64,000 bases of DNA from Nocardioides sp. YIM 152315 (GTDB taxonomy: Bacteria > Actinomycetota > Actinomycetes > Propionibacteriales > Nocardioidaceae), in assembly GCF_029210375.1 (NCBI RefSeq), contig NZ_JARGER010000038.1, positions 248,001-312,000 of the forward strand, read 5' to 3'. A model generated the notes under the pieces. It was not told the DNA's origin. It did no database searches and saw only the letters and a program-made list of their open reading frames with translations. This document shows, piece after piece, positions 9,015 through 17,960 of the stretch (positions within the stretch are counted from its first letter, which is position 1; each line of letters opens with the position of its first letter). The position numbers were made by a program, and so were the translations under genes.

Positions 9015-10034
9015 ATGGACCTCGCGATCGTCATCGCGGTCGTCGTCGTTGCCCTGTCCTTCGACTACACCAACGGCTTCCACGACGCCGCCAACGCCAT
9101 CGCCACGTCGGTGTCGACGCGGGCCCTCACCCCGCGGATCGCCCTGGTGCTGGCCGCGGTCATGAACTTCGTCGGCGCGCTCCTCGGCCAGGAGGTCGCG
9201 CACACCGTCAGCGACGTGATCTCGCCGCCCGACGGCAACCACGGCCTCGTCGTCGTACTCGGCGGCCTGCTCGGCGCCATCGTGTGGAACCTGATCACGT
9301 GGTACTTCGGGCTCCCGTCCTCGTCGTCCCACGCGCTCATCGGCGGGCTCGTTGGCGCCGCGCTGGCCGCCCAGGGCACCGACATCGTCCACTGGGAGAC
9401 GATCGTCGACAAGGTGCTGATCCCGATGGTCCTCTCCCCGGTCTTCGGGTTCTGTGCGGCCTTCCTCGTGATGCTCGGGATCATGTGGATCTTCCGACGG
9501 CGCAACCCGCACCGGGTCTACCGCGGCTTCCGTGCCGCACAGACCGTCTCGGCCGCCGCGCTGGCGCTCGGCCACGGCCTGCAGGACGCGCAGAAGACGA
9601 TGGGCGTGATCTTCCTGGCGCTCACCACCGCCGGCTACTACACGAACGCCGCCGGCGAGCCGCAGGAGAACCTCCCGCTCTGGGTCGTCGTCGCCGCCGC
9701 GGGCGCGATCTCGCTCGGCACCTACTCCGGCGGATGGCGCATCATGCGCACGCTCGGCCGCCGGATCATCCACCTCGACCCGGCGCGCGGCTTCGCCGCC
9801 GAGTCGGTCGGCGCGGGCGTCCTCTACACCACGGCGTTCGTCTTCCACGCGCCGATCTCGACCACCCACACCATCACCTCGGCGATCATGGGCGCCGGCG
9901 CCACCAAGCGCTTCTCCGCCGTCCGCTGGGGTGTCGCCCGCTCCATCGTCGCCGCCTGGGTGCTCACCTTCCCCATGGCCGGCCTCGTCGCCGCGCTGTT
10001 CTACACGGTCCTGCACCTCGTGCTGGGTCAGTAG
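9015..10034 (+). CDS. pitA: PiT-family inorganic phosphate permease
   Basis: A 339-aa low-affinity phosphate:cation symporter of the PiT family. Both signature repeats are intact: FDYTNGFHDAANAIATSV near the N-terminus and the C-terminal ISTTHTITSAIMGAG, with LPSSSSHALIGGLVGA between them. Roughly eight to ten hydrophobic membrane helices are visible. It follows the DUF47 gene directly and ends 30 nt before a 67-bp palindrome. It complements the high-affinity Pst system encoded a few kilobases away. Confidence 0.95.
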   Translation: MDLAIVIAVVVVALSFDYTNGFHDAANAIATSVSTRALTPRIALVLAAVMNFVGALLGQEVAHTVSDVISPPDGNHGLVVVLGGLLGAIVWNLITWYFGLPSSSSHALIGGLVGAALAAQGTDIVHWETIVDKVLIPMVLSPVFGFCAAFLVMLGIMWIFRRRNPHRVYRGFRAAQTVSAAALALGHGLQDAQKTMGVIFLALTTAGYYTNAAGEPQENLPLWVVVAAAGAISLGTYSGGWRIMRTLGRRIIHLDPARGFAAESVGAGVLYTTAFVFHAPISTTHTITSAIMGAGATKRFSAVRWGVARSIVAAWVLTFPMAGLVAALFYTVLHLVLGQ

Positions 10035-10063
10035 GACCTGCTCCATCGTGACCGGTCTCGTCC

Positions 10064-10130
10064 GGGATAGCCAGCGACAGAATGGTCGTCAGGACTGACC
10101 CGGGACAGCCATCCCGTCACTGGGTATCCC
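10064..10130. repeat. 67-bp dispersed palindrome, copy A
   Basis: A 22-nt left arm starting GGGATAGCCAGCGACAG, a 23-nt loop and a 22-nt right arm ending TGGGTATCCC, with four arm mismatches. It has the same length, arm size and orientation as the copies at 11336 and 41569. It lies between pitA and the 3' end of the DUF559 gene, 45 nt from the latter's stop. No other gene is visible in 10035-10174. Confidence 0.85.
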
Positions 10131-10174
10131 CGCGCCACCACCCACCCGGCCCCCGGGATCACCCGACCCACGGA

Positions 10175-11221
10175 TCAACCGGCGCGCCGGTAGCGCAACA
10201 GACGCTCCCGCTGGTCGTCCGACAGCGCGCGTCGCAGATCGACCGTGTGGGTGGGCGTCCACCAGCCCGGGAGCTCGAGCGTCCATCGCCGTTCCCCGGG
10301 CCGGCTGGCGAGTGCCCGCCCACGAGCCTCACGGATCCGACGCTCGAGCCGGAGCGGCTCGCGTACGTCGGCGCCGACCAGGTCGAGGTACTCGAGCCCC
10401 GCGCGGCGGAGGTCGTCGGCACGCACGAGGTCCTTCGCCCGTTGCCTGCCCTCGAGGTGCAGCCCACCGTCGTACTCGACGGCGAGACCGGCCTCGACGT
10501 CGAGGAGATCGGGCGTCCCCAGATGACGCCCCTCGAGGTCGAAGACGGGGCGATTGGTCAGCGGCGGCTCGAGCGCGAGGACGAGCGGCCAGACAAGCCG
10601 GACGTCGACCTCCCGGGGCGACCAGGCGTTCTCGTCGGCCAGCGCGGCCGCCTCCCTGGCGACGGGGATGCCCGTCCAGTGGTAGAGCAGCTCGAGGTGA
10701 CGTAGGAGCTCGGCGCAGCTCACCAGGTCGGCGGCGGCCGCCATGTCGAAGGCTCGCACGGCCGCGACCAGGTGGTCGGCGTACCGCATCTCGAAGGCCA
10801 CCGCGGACACCGGTACGACGACCTGCAGGCCGTCGACCACGGTGCGGAACGGAGGCGGGATGCACTCCCCGGTGACCGCGATGCCGGGTTGCTCGCGGAC
10901 GCTGCGCCGGATGCTGGTGAGCTGGACGGCCAGCGGGGTGCGTCCGTCGCCGCCCAGCCCGTCGAACCACGTCGCGCCCTGCCAGCGCAGGGACGCCCAG
11001 CCGGTGACCGCGGTGTCGGGGGAGACGTGATGGCCGGCCTCCACGATCCGCTGCTCGACGAGGTCGCCGTCGACATCGGCCGGGACGTAGTAGCCGCAAC
11101 TCGTGCGCCTCCAGTGGGGCCCGCGCGCCTGGCCACGCGTAGGTCCCCTGAGCCCCTGGGGCTCGACCGGCACCGGACGCACCAGTCTCGGGCGAGCCGG
11201 GTCGAACCGGGGCGGCGTCAT
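10175..11221 (-). CDS. DUF559-like (Vsr-type PD-(D/E)XK) nuclease-fold protein
   Basis: A 348-aa protein typical of a family expanded in Nocardioides-like genomes. The C-terminal part (about residues 225-300) has the DUF559 pattern: TPDLLD, then AVEYDGGLHL, then a helix rich in Arg and Asp leading to LEYLDLVGAD. This corresponds to the D...ExD...H core of very-short-patch-repair-like endonucleases. The N-terminal 200 residues resemble the variable half of AbiEi-like proteins but no HTH is clear. The start is the ATG at 11221 with AAGG 5 nt upstream; an ATG at 11239 is possible. Two 67-bp palindromes bracket the gene. Activity and biological role are not known. Confidence 0.75.
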   Translation of the reverse strand: MTPPRFDPARPRLVRPVPVEPQGLRGPTRGQARGPHWRRTSCGYYVPADVDGDLVEQRIVEAGHHVSPDTAVTGWASLRWQGATWFDGLGGDGRTPLAVQLTSIRRSVREQPGIAVTGECIPPPFRTVVDGLQVVVPVSAVAFEMRYADHLVAAVRAFDMAAAADLVSCAELLRHLELLYHWTGIPVAREAAALADENAWSPREVDVRLVWPLVLALEPPLTNRPVFDLEGRHLGTPDLLDVEAGLAVEYDGGLHLEGRQRAKDLVRADDLRRAGLEYLDLVGADVREPLRLERRIREARGRALASRPGERRWTLELPGWWTPTHTVDLRRALSDDQRERLLRYRRAG

Positions 11222-11335
11222 GTGTGCCTTGCGGGGCATGTCTCACGTTCGCGTATCCGTCCGGTGCGGCGCCGCCGTCATCCACAGGTCGTCCCGGCGG
11301 GGGCCGGCCGACGGAGGGATGTCGGGCCGGCCCGG

Positions 11336-11402
11336 GGGATAGCCAGTGACGGGATGGTCGGCCCGGACGCCTGAGTGCAGCCATCCCGTCACTGGCTATC
11401 CC
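11336..11402. repeat. 67-bp dispersed palindrome, copy B (perfect arms)
   Basis: Left arm 11336-11357 (GGGATAGCCAGTGACGGGAT then GG) and right arm 11381-11402 are perfectly complementary, and pairing extends 2 bp further outward. The loop is 23 nt. It shares length and orientation with 10064 and 41569. It lies about 100-115 nt upstream of the DUF559 start. As the only copy with perfect arms, it may be the youngest or the functional one (inference). Confidence 0.9.
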
Positions 11403-11543
11403 CCCGCAGGCGACCGCAGCCCCCACCAGCGACACCGGCCGGCACGTTCGGCCGATCGCCTTGCATTTGCCTTGCAACAATCCGGCGGGTTGGCGACGCG
11501 GGTCCTTGAGACGGGCGGGGTTTGATTCTGTCATCAGGATCAG

Positions 11544-11566
11544 CCGCCGGAGTGGGGCTCCGGCGG
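11544..11566 (+). promoter_or_regulatory. Leader hairpin upstream of the TasA-like gene
   Basis: CCGCCGGAG and CTCCGGCGG form a perfect 9-bp stem with a TGGGG loop, 5 nt before the strong purine-rich ribosome-binding site AGGGGGAGGG (11571-11580). There is no U-tract, so it is more likely an mRNA stabiliser or translational control element than a terminator. Confidence 0.55.
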
Positions 11567-11586
11567 TCCCAGGGGGAGGGAACCCG

Positions 11587-12219
11587 ATGCGCATCAACAG
11601 TGTTCGCCGGAACGCGACGAAGATTCTCGCCAGCATCGCGCTGGTCGCCGGAGCAGCCACGGTTGCCGGAGTGGGCACGTTCGGTGCGTTCACCGACACC
11701 ACCACCGCCGACACGAGCGTGGAGACCGGCGTCGTCGACGTGCGGATGAACGGCGGCGGCCAGGGCGTCGAGCTCGACCTGAGCAACATGGTCCCGGGCG
11801 ACAAGGTCCAGGTCCCGATCACGATCTCGCGCGGCGCCGGCTCGGTGAAGCTCGGTGACCTCGCGGTCACCACGAACGCGACCAACAACACGCTGACCAG
11901 CAAGCTGATCCTCGGGGTCGACAAGTGCTCGCAGGCCTGGACGACCAGCGCTGACAAGCTGAGCTGCAACGGCTCGACCACCCCCGTCTACATCGGTCCC
12001 AGCAACATCGCGGTGCAGTCGGTCCACGACGTCTGGTGGACCCAGAGCTGGATCAACACGCTCAACGACGACAAGGCCATCTACCTCCGCGCGACCCTGA
12101 GCCTGCCCTCGTCGGCCGGCAACGACGTCGCGGGGCAGACCGCCGACATCACCTGGTCGGTCACCGGGACGCAGCGCAGCGGCAAGGACAGCGTCGTCAT
12201 CCCGACGCCGGTGTCCTGA
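11587..12219 (+). CDS. TasA/camelysin-like exported protein, SipW-type signal peptide
   Basis: A 210-aa secreted protein of the TasA/CalY (camelysin) group. The N-terminus has basic residues, a hydrophobic segment (residues 13-32) and the sequence GTFGAFTDTTT, typical of substrates of SipW-type signal peptidases. The mature part is rich in beta-strand and Thr/Ser, with two cysteines (CSQAW, LSCNG) that may form a disulfide. A strong ribosome-binding site sits 6 nt before the ATG at 11587. It is cotranscribed with the SipW-like peptidase 25 nt downstream, which fits secretion and possible fibre formation. Amyloid fibres are known for Bacillus TasA and only inferred here. Confidence 0.8.
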   Translation: MRINSVRRNATKILASIALVAGAATVAGVGTFGAFTDTTTADTSVETGVVDVRMNGGGQGVELDLSNMVPGDKVQVPITISRGAGSVKLGDLAVTTNATNNTLTSKLILGVDKCSQAWTTSADKLSCNGSTTPVYIGPSNIAVQSVHDVWWTQSWINTLNDDKAIYLRATLSLPSSAGNDVAGQTADITWSVTGTQRSGKDSVVIPTPVS

Positions 12220-12244
12220 CCGCAGCGCCTGAGGGACGCGTCCG

Positions 12245-12883
12245 ATGACCGCCCACGTGCTCGATCTCCCGGTCCGGGCCGACGCCCGGCACCGGAGCCG
12301 TACGCCGATCGCGCGGCGCCTCGCCAACCTGCTGCTGAGCCTGGTGCTGGCCGTCGGTGCGGTGACGTTCCTCGGTCTGGCGATCGGGCCGCACGTGCTC
12401 GGCTATCGCACCGCGGTCATGCTGACCGGATCGATGACCGGGACGATCGACCCCGGCGACCTGGTCGTGTCGGTGCCCCGGCCCGCGGACCAGGTCGAGG
12501 TCGGCGACATCCTCACCTTCCACGCGCCGACGGCCGAGCATCAGCTCGAGACCCACCGGGTCATCGGGGTACGTCACACCGCGGAGGGCGGGGTCGTCGT
12601 CCGCACCCAGGGCGACGCCAACGCCGCGCCGGACCCGTGGCGGGCGACGATCGAGGGCGACACCGTCTGGGAGACGCGGCACGTCGTCCCGCACCTCGGC
12701 TCGGTCGTCCGGGTGGTGCGCGCGACCGTCGTGCGGTACGGCGCGATGTGGGTGGCCCTCGCCGGCGTCGTGCTGCTCGGCCTGACCCTGGTCTGGCGGC
12801 AGCCGGCCCCTCGCCGGGCGGCGACCGGATCCGGCGGCACGGGGCGCGGGCTCACGCTCGTGGTGCCGGAGTCGCGCCGGTGA
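12245..12883 (+). CDS. sipW: Signal peptidase I, SipW/archaeal type
   Basis: A 212-aa membrane-bound signal peptidase of the ER/archaeal type. The nucleophile Ser63 lies in LTGSMTG. The general base position holds His104 (LETHRVIG) instead of the usual bacterial lysine, diagnostic of the SipW class. Transmembrane segments are near residues 26-50 and 152-175, with a basic C-terminal tail. Its likely substrate is the TasA-like protein encoded immediately upstream. Its stop codon overlaps a possible GTG start of a small downstream reading frame. Confidence 0.9.
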   Translation: MTAHVLDLPVRADARHRSRTPIARRLANLLLSLVLAVGAVTFLGLAIGPHVLGYRTAVMLTGSMTGTIDPGDLVVSVPRPADQVEVGDILTFHAPTAEHQLETHRVIGVRHTAEGGVVVRTQGDANAAPDPWRATIEGDTVWETRHVVPHLGSVVRVVRATVVRYGAMWVALAGVVLLGLTLVWRQPAPRRAATGSGGTGRGLTLVVPESRR

Positions 12884-13065
12884 TCACCGACGCCAGCGAC
12901 TTCCGGCCGCTGGTCGCCCGACGGCTGGTGCCGACCGGGCCGGGTGTCGAGCTCGACGGCCCGGGCACCCGGTTCTGCGCGGGCCAGCTGGTCGAGGAGT
13001 CGGAGGCACCGACGACCGATGTCGGCGCCCTGGTGCTGCTTCAGCTGGCGGCGCGCAAGCGGTAG
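12880..13065 (+). CDS. Small 61-aa reading frame coupled to sipW (uncertain)
   Basis: A GTG at 12880 overlaps the sipW stop as GTGA and opens a 61-aa frame ending at 13065. The product has no recognisable domain, one cysteine (RFCAGQ) and a basic C-terminus. It overlaps the 3' end of the convergent response-regulator gene by 25 nt. The GTGA coupling and fill of the intergenic space favour a gene. The lack of any family and the overlap weigh against it. Confidence 0.3.
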   Translation: MITDASDFRPLVARRLVPTGPGVELDGPGTRFCAGQLVEESEAPTTDVGALVLLQLAARKR

Positions 13066-13739
13066 CCCACGCCGCGGACGGTCTCGACGAACCGCACCTG
13101 TCCGCGACGGTCACCCAGCTTGCGACGCAGGTTGCCCATGTGGACCTCGACGTGGTGGGTCTCCCCCCAGCTCTGGCCCCACACCTCCTGCATCAGCACG
13201 TTGCGCGACCACACCCGCGAGGGGGCTCGCATGAGCGTGATCAGCAGGTCGAACTCCGTCGGCGTCAGGTCGACCTCCGCACCACCGCACGTCACGCGGT
13301 GCGCGTCGACGTCGACGACCAGGTCGCCGTGGCGCAGCACCTCGTGCTCGCCCTCGTCCGAGACGTCCACGAAGCGACGCGGCCGCCGGAACATCGCGTT
13401 GACCCGCGCCTTGAGCTCCCGCACGCTGATCGGCTTGGCCAGGTAGTCGTCCGCGCCGGTCTCGAGCCCGATCAGCCGGTCGATCTCGTCGGCCTGCGCG
13501 GTCACCATGATCACGTAGGCGTCGGTCACGGGCCGGATCCGCCGGCAGACCTCGAGACCGTCGATGCCGGGGAGTCCGACGTCCAGGGTCACCAGGTCGG
13601 GGGCGAGCTCGGTGACGAGGCTGACGCCGTGCTGGCCGTCGTTCGCGATCCGCACGTCGAAGCCCTGGGAGGACAGGGCGGTCTCGAGGAGCGACGCGGT
13701 GTCCACGTCGTCCTCGATGACGACTGCGCAGCGCGGCAC
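13041..13739 (-). CDS. OmpR/PhoB-type response regulator, orphan
   Basis: A 232-aa regulator with an N-terminal receiver domain (acidic VIEDD, phospho-acceptor Asp in VTLDVGLPG, KP lysine in YLAKPI) and a C-terminal winged helix ending RGVGYRL. No histidine kinase gene is adjacent. It lies 73 nt downstream of pstB on the same strand, so it may be read through from the pst operon, although it has its own purine-rich ribosome-binding site before the GTG start at 13739. A role in phosphate control is suggested by position only; it need not be PhoP. Confidence 0.88.
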   Translation of the reverse strand: MPRCAVVIEDDVDTASLLETALSSQGFDVRIANDGQHGVSLVTELAPDLVTLDVGLPGIDGLEVCRRIRPVTDAYVIMVTAQADEIDRLIGLETGADDYLAKPISVRELKARVNAMFRRPRRFVDVSDEGEHEVLRHGDLVVDVDAHRVTCGGAEVDLTPTEFDLLITLMRAPSRVWSRNVLMQEVWGQSWGETHHVEVHMGNLRRKLGDRRGQVRFVETVRGVGYRLRAAS

Positions 13740-13812
13740 CCGTTCCCCCCTGAGGCATGCAAAACGACACTTGTAACCGGCCCATCGGCCGCCCGCAGGG
13801 GTACTTGAGGGG

Positions 13813-14592
13813 TTAACCGAAGCGACCCGAGATGTAGGCCTCGGTCGACGGCTCGTCGGGGTTGGTGAACATCTTCGTGGTCGGGTTGAACTCGACCAGG
13901 TGCCCCGGCTGCCCGGCGGCCTTGAGGTTGAAGAAACCGGTCTCGTCGGAGACCCGCGCCGCCTGCTGCATGTTGTGGGTCACGATCACGATCGTGTACT
14001 CCGACTTCAGCTGGTGGATCAGGTCCTCGATCGCCGAGGTCGAGATCGGGTCGAGCGCCGAGCACGGCTCGTCCATGAGCAGCACCTCGGGCTCGACGGC
14101 GATCGCGCGGGCGATGCACAGCCGTTGCTGCTGGCCGCCGGAGAGGCCCATGCCGGGGCGGTCGAGGCGGTCCTTGACCTCGTTCCAGAGGTTGGCGCCG
14201 CGCAGCGATCTCTCGACGAGCGCGTCGGCGTCGGACTTCCTCATCTTCCTCGAGTTCAGCTTCACCCCGGCGATGACGTTGTCGTAGATCGACATGGTCG
14301 GGAACGGGTTGGGTCGCTGGAAGACCATGCCGATCCGTCGGCGTACGGCGACCGGGTCGATCGTCGGGTCGTAGAGCGACTGCCCCGAGACCATCACCTT
14401 GCCCTCGACGCGAGCGCCCGGGATCACCTCGTGCATCCGGTTGAGGGTGCGCAGGAAGGTGGACTTGCCGCAGCCGGACGGGCCGATGAACGCCGTCACC
14501 GCCTTGGCGCGGATGGTCATGTTGACGCCCTCGACGGCGAGGAAGTCGCCGTAGTAGATGCTCAGGTCCGAGACGTCGATGCTCTTGGCCAT
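13813..14592 (-). CDS. pstB: Phosphate ABC transporter ATP-binding protein PstB
   Basis: A 259-aa ABC ATPase powering high-affinity phosphate import. Walker A is GPSGCGKST (residues 37-45), the signature LSGGQQQR is near residue 153, Walker B ends [12 protein letters not shown], and the PstB-typical N-terminal segment [17 protein letters not shown] is present. Length is standard. The ATG at 14592 follows GAGAGA. It is the last gene of pstS-pstC-pstA-pstB, 26 nt after pstA. Confidence 0.96.
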   Translation of the reverse strand: MAKSIDVSDLSIYYGDFLAVEGVNMTIRAKAVTAFIGPSGCGKSTFLRTLNRMHEVIPGARVEGKVMVSGQSLYDPTIDPVAVRRRIGMVFQRPNPFPTMSIYDNVIAGVKLNSRKMRKSDADALVERSLRGANLWNEVKDRLDRPGMGLSGGQQQRLCIARAIAVEPEVLLMDEPCSALDPISTSAIEDLIHQLKSEYTIVIVTHNMQQAARVSDETGFFNLKAAGQPGHLVEFNPTTKMFTNPDEPSTEAYISGRFG

Positions 14593-14618
14593 GGGTTCTC
14601 TCTCACCAGTGCGGACGC

Positions 14619-15734
14619 TCAGCGGCGCCGTTCGGTCTTGGGGGCGAAGTAGGTGCCGATGAGGCGCGCGACGAGGTTGAGCACCATCACGATGACGATC
14701 AGCACGAGCGCGGCTCCCCACGCCCGGGCGTAGCCGGGCGGGTCGCCCTCCGTGCCGACGGGCACCACGCCGGGCGAGCTGTACTGGCTGAAGATGTAGA
14801 CGGGCAGCGTCATCATGCGGCCCTCGAAGAGGTTGAAGTTCACCGAGTCCGTCGCGCCTGCGACGACCAGCAGCGGCGCCGTCTCGCCGATGACGCGGGA
14901 GATGGCGAGCACGACGCCGGTGATGATGCCGCCCAGGGCGGTCGGCAGGACGACCTTGACGATCGTGCGCCACTTCGGGATGCCCAGGGCGTACGACGCC
15001 TCGCGGAGGTCGCCCGGCACCAGCCGCAGCATCTCCTCCGCGGAACGGACGACGGTCGGGATCATCAGCAGCGAGAGCGCCACCGCGCCACCGAAGCCGA
15101 CGCGGATCGCCGGCCCGAAGATCAGCACGAAGAGCGCCAGGGCGAAGAGGCCGGCGACGATCGAGGGGATGCCGGTCATCACGTCGACGAGGAACGTCGT
15201 CACGCGGGCCAGTCGCTTGCCGCGGCCGTACTCGACGAGGTAGATCGCGGTGAACAGCCCGACCGGGACGGAGATGAGCGTCGCGGCGAGCGTGACGAGG
15301 ATCGTGCCCCACAGCGCGTGGAAGATGCCGCCGCCGGCGCCGACCACGTTGCGCATGTCGTAGGTGAGGAACTCGGCGTCGATCGCGGAGACTCCGTGGC
15401 TGACGACCATCCAGATCAGCCAGACCAACGGCACGAGCACCACGACGAACGCACCCCACACGAGGGACGTCGCGAGGCGGTCGGCGGCGGCCCGGCGGCC
15501 CTCGACGACCATCGACCACAGCGGGAAGCCTGCCACCATGAGCACGACCGCGAGCACCAGGCCGCCGGTCGGGCTCCAGCCGGTGAGCAGCGTGACGAGC
15601 CCGGCGACGCCCAGCGCGATGACGCCGACCAGCAGCACCGCCCACCGCGGCAGCCGAGCCTGCGTGAGGTCGGCGGTGATCGCGAAGGCGTCGGGCTCCA
15701 CAAGCGTCGTGGTCGTCGTCGTGGGGTGATTCAT
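14619..15734 (-). CDS. pstA: Phosphate ABC transporter permease PstA
   Basis: A 371-aa membrane permease, longer than typical PstA because of an N-terminal Thr-rich tail and two extra hydrophobic segments before the core domain. The core carries the EAA-loop region ([21 protein letters not shown]) and ends in a basic cytosolic tail. The ATG at 15732-15734 overlaps the pstC stop by 3 nt, so the two are translationally coupled. Confidence 0.95.
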   Translation of the reverse strand: MNHPTTTTTTLVEPDAFAITADLTQARLPRWAVLLVGVIALGVAGLVTLLTGWSPTGGLVLAVVLMVAGFPLWSMVVEGRRAAADRLATSLVWGAFVVVLVPLVWLIWMVVSHGVSAIDAEFLTYDMRNVVGAGGGIFHALWGTILVTLAATLISVPVGLFTAIYLVEYGRGKRLARVTTFLVDVMTGIPSIVAGLFALALFVLIFGPAIRVGFGGAVALSLLMIPTVVRSAEEMLRLVPGDLREASYALGIPKWRTIVKVVLPTALGGIITGVVLAISRVIGETAPLLVVAGATDSVNFNLFEGRMMTLPVYIFSQYSSPGVVPVGTEGDPPGYARAWGAALVLIVIVMVLNLVARLIGTYFAPKTERRR

Positions 15735-16678
15735 CGCGACACCTTCCGCTCGCTGCGCGCGATGACCCAGCGCGCCGCGAAGTTGACGGCGAAGGTGACC
15801 GCGAAGAGCACCAGGCCGGTGGCGATCAGCACGGCCTGCTTGTCGGGCGTCGCCTCCTTGTAGTTGGAGGCGATGTTCTGCGCGATCGTCGCCGGGTTGG
15901 TGTCCGAGATCAGGTTCAGCGTGACGACCGGCGCCGCCGAGAGCACCATCGCGACGGCCATCGTCTCGCCGAGCGCGCGACCGAGCCCGAGCATCACGGC
16001 GGAGATCACGCCGGAGCGGGCGTACGGGAAGACCGCGAGCCGGATCGTCTCCCAGCGGGTCGCGCCGAGCGCCATCGCGGCCTCCTCGTGGAGACGCGGC
16101 GTCTGTGCGAAGACCTCGCGCGAGAGTGCGGTGACGATCGGGACGACCATGATCGCCAGCACGATCCCCGCGGTCAGCATGCTCCGGCCGGTCACGGACG
16201 GCGGGCCCGCGAAGAACGGGATGAAGTCCAGGTTGGCGTAGAGCCAGTCGGTGACCGGCCGGATCGAGCTCGCCAGGGCCAGCCCTCCCCAGAGGCCGAA
16301 GACCACGCTGGGCACCGCGGCGAGCAGGTCGATCACGTAGGCGACCGGGGCCGCGATCCGCGGTGGCGCGTAGTGGGAGATGAAGAGGGCGACGCCGATC
16401 GAGAACGGGACGGCGAGGACGAGCGCGACGACCGCCGCGAGGATCGTGCCGAAGACGAGCGGGCCGACGTAGGACCAGAAGTCCTCGGCGGGCGCGTAGA
16501 TGTTCTCGGGGGCGCTCAGCCCCGGCAGCCCCTCGATCGCGAGGAAGACGAAGACGCCGGCGAGCGCCAGCATGATCGTCAGGGAGGCGGCCCGCGCGAT
16601 GCCGGCGAAGATCCGGTCCCCGGGCCGGACGACGGCGCGGGCGGCCCGTGGTGCCGGGGGCGGTGCGGTGACGGACAC
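15731..16678 (-). CDS. pstC: Phosphate ABC transporter permease PstC
   Basis: A 315-aa permease with about six transmembrane helices and the binding-protein-dependent transport motif ([21 protein letters not shown]). The first helix begins near residue 30 after a basic, Pro/Ala-rich N-terminus. The GTG at 16678 has AGGAG 4 nt upstream. It overlaps pstA at its 3' end and follows pstS by 77 nt. Confidence 0.95.
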   Translation of the reverse strand: MSVTAPPPAPRAARAVVRPGDRIFAGIARAASLTIMLALAGVFVFLAIEGLPGLSAPENIYAPAEDFWSYVGPLVFGTILAAVVALVLAVPFSIGVALFISHYAPPRIAAPVAYVIDLLAAVPSVVFGLWGGLALASSIRPVTDWLYANLDFIPFFAGPPSVTGRSMLTAGIVLAIMVVPIVTALSREVFAQTPRLHEEAAMALGATRWETIRLAVFPYARSGVISAVMLGLGRALGETMAVAMVLSAAPVVTLNLISDTNPATIAQNIASNYKEATPDKQAVLIATGLVLFAVTFAVNFAARWVIARSERKVSR

Positions 16679-16755
16679 GAGGCTCCTGTTCTGGAGTGCT
16701 GCTCTTCGCGGCCGTGCGGCGGGCCCTGGGCTCGGGCCGCCGCACGTCCCGACGA

Positions 16756-17871
16756 CTACTCGGCGGAGATGGCGTCGACGATTCCGGCGGCCCGCTCGGC
16801 CAGGGTGGCGTCGAGCGGCGCCGCGCCGGCCTGCTCGGCGGCCGCCTGCTGGCCCACCTCGGAGACGATGTAGGACAGGAGGCCCTTCACGAGGTCGGCC
16901 TCGGCGGCGTCGGCGTAGTGCTGGCAGGCGATCAGGTACGACGCCAGCAGCACCGGGTAGGCACCGGACTCGGTCGTGGTGCGGTCGATGTCCATCGCCA
17001 TGTCGACGTCCGCGCGGCCCTCGACCGGTGTCGAGACGGCGAGCGCCGTCGCGGCGCCCTCGGCGGACGGGCCGACGAACTCCTCGCCGACCCGGATCGA
17101 CACGAGCCCCAGGCCGCCGGCCTGGCTCTCGTCGGCGTACCCGATGGTGCCCTCGCCGCCCTTGACGGCCGACACCATGCCGGAGGTGCCGTCGGCGGCC
17201 TCGCCGCCCTTGATCGGCCACACGCCGTCGGGGTCGTAGGACCAGGCGCCGTCGCCGGCCTGGCTCAGGTAGTCGGTGAGGTTCTCGGTGGTGCCGGAGT
17301 CGTCGGAGCGGTGGACCGGCGTGATCTTCGTGCCGGGCAGCTCGGCGCCCTCGTTGAGCGCGGCGATCGCCGGGTCGTCCCAGGTGGTGACCTTGCCGTC
17401 GAAGATCTGCGCCAGCGTCTCGGCGTCGAGGTTGATCGCGTCGACGCCCGGCAGGTTGAAGACGATCGCGATCGCGCTGACGTACGCCGGCACCTGGATC
17501 GCGTCCTCGCCCCCGCAGCGCTCCTTGGCGGCGGTGAGCTCGCCCTCGTCGTCGTCCAGGTACGAGTCCGAGCCCGCGAAGGAGAACGCCTCGCCGATGA
17601 AGTTCTCGCGACCGGTGCCCGAGCCGACGGCGTCGTAGGTGATGGTCGCGTCGGGGTTCGCGGTCTGGAAGCCGGCGCGCCAGGCGGTCTGGGCCGACTC
17701 CTGCGAGGTGGCGCCGCCACCTGCGAGGGTGCCGCTGAGGCCGCTGCTGGTGGCGTTGCCGCCGCCGTCGCCGCCGTCGCCGTCGTCGTTGGCCGCGCTG
17801 CAACCGGTGACGGCGAGCGCGAGGACGGCGATGCCGGGCACGACTGCCCGGCGGAAGGAAGTGCGGATCAC
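16756..17871 (-). CDS. pstS: Phosphate-binding lipoprotein PstS
   Basis: A 371-aa periplasmic-type phosphate-binding protein anchored as a lipoprotein. The lipobox is LAVTGC, followed by a Gly/Asp-rich linker. The PstS phosphate-binding segments GGGATSQ, GSGTGREN and the SDDSGTTE loop are visible. The GTG start at 17871 follows GGAG by 6 nt. It is the first gene of pstSCAB, with a Pho box and a TAACTT -10 box in the 164-nt upstream region. Confidence 0.95.
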   Translation of the reverse strand: MIRTSFRRAVVPGIAVLALAVTGCSAANDDGDGGDGGGNATSSGLSGTLAGGGATSQESAQTAWRAGFQTANPDATITYDAVGSGTGRENFIGEAFSFAGSDSYLDDDEGELTAAKERCGGEDAIQVPAYVSAIAIVFNLPGVDAINLDAETLAQIFDGKVTTWDDPAIAALNEGAELPGTKITPVHRSDDSGTTENLTDYLSQAGDGAWSYDPDGVWPIKGGEAADGTSGMVSAVKGGEGTIGYADESQAGGLGLVSIRVGEEFVGPSAEGAATALAVSTPVEGRADVDMAMDIDRTTTESGAYPVLLASYLIACQHYADAAEADLVKGLLSYIVSEVGQQAAAEQAGAAPLDATLAERAAGIVDAISAE

Positions 17872-17905
17872 TTCGAGCTCCTGTCTCTCTTCTCGGACAG
17901 CAGCG

Positions 17906-17960
17906 AAGTTAGGGACCCGAAGTGGACGTTTCCGGGGTCGTCGGTGAACGAGCGGTGAAC
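17906..17960 (-). promoter_or_regulatory. pst promoter with Pho box
   Basis: On the minus strand, two direct repeats GTTCACCGCTC and GTTCACCGACG (17960-17939) have the 11-bp period of actinobacterial PhoP boxes. They end just upstream of the expected -35 position, with TAACTT (17911-17906) as -10, about 35 nt before the pstS start. A further TGAAC at 18011 keeps the 11-bp phase (55 bp away). Phosphate-starvation induction is inferred. Confidence 0.75.

Larger units (their letters stand above)
11240..11586. other. Intergenic region with palindrome copy B and tasA leader
   Basis: This stretch of about 350 bases holds no convincing gene. It carries the GC-rich start region of the DUF559 gene, the perfect 67-bp palindrome (11336-11402), a short AT-richer stretch around 11460-11530 that is the likely tasA-like promoter, and the leader hairpin at 11544. 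I could not assign -35/-10 hexamers with confidence. Confidence 0.6.

Noticed and set aside
10064..11404. Reading the two 67-bp palindromes as terminal inverted repeats of a classical transposon
   Set aside because: Each copy is itself a full palindrome in the same orientation, no target-site duplication is seen around the pair, and the gene between is not a transposase.
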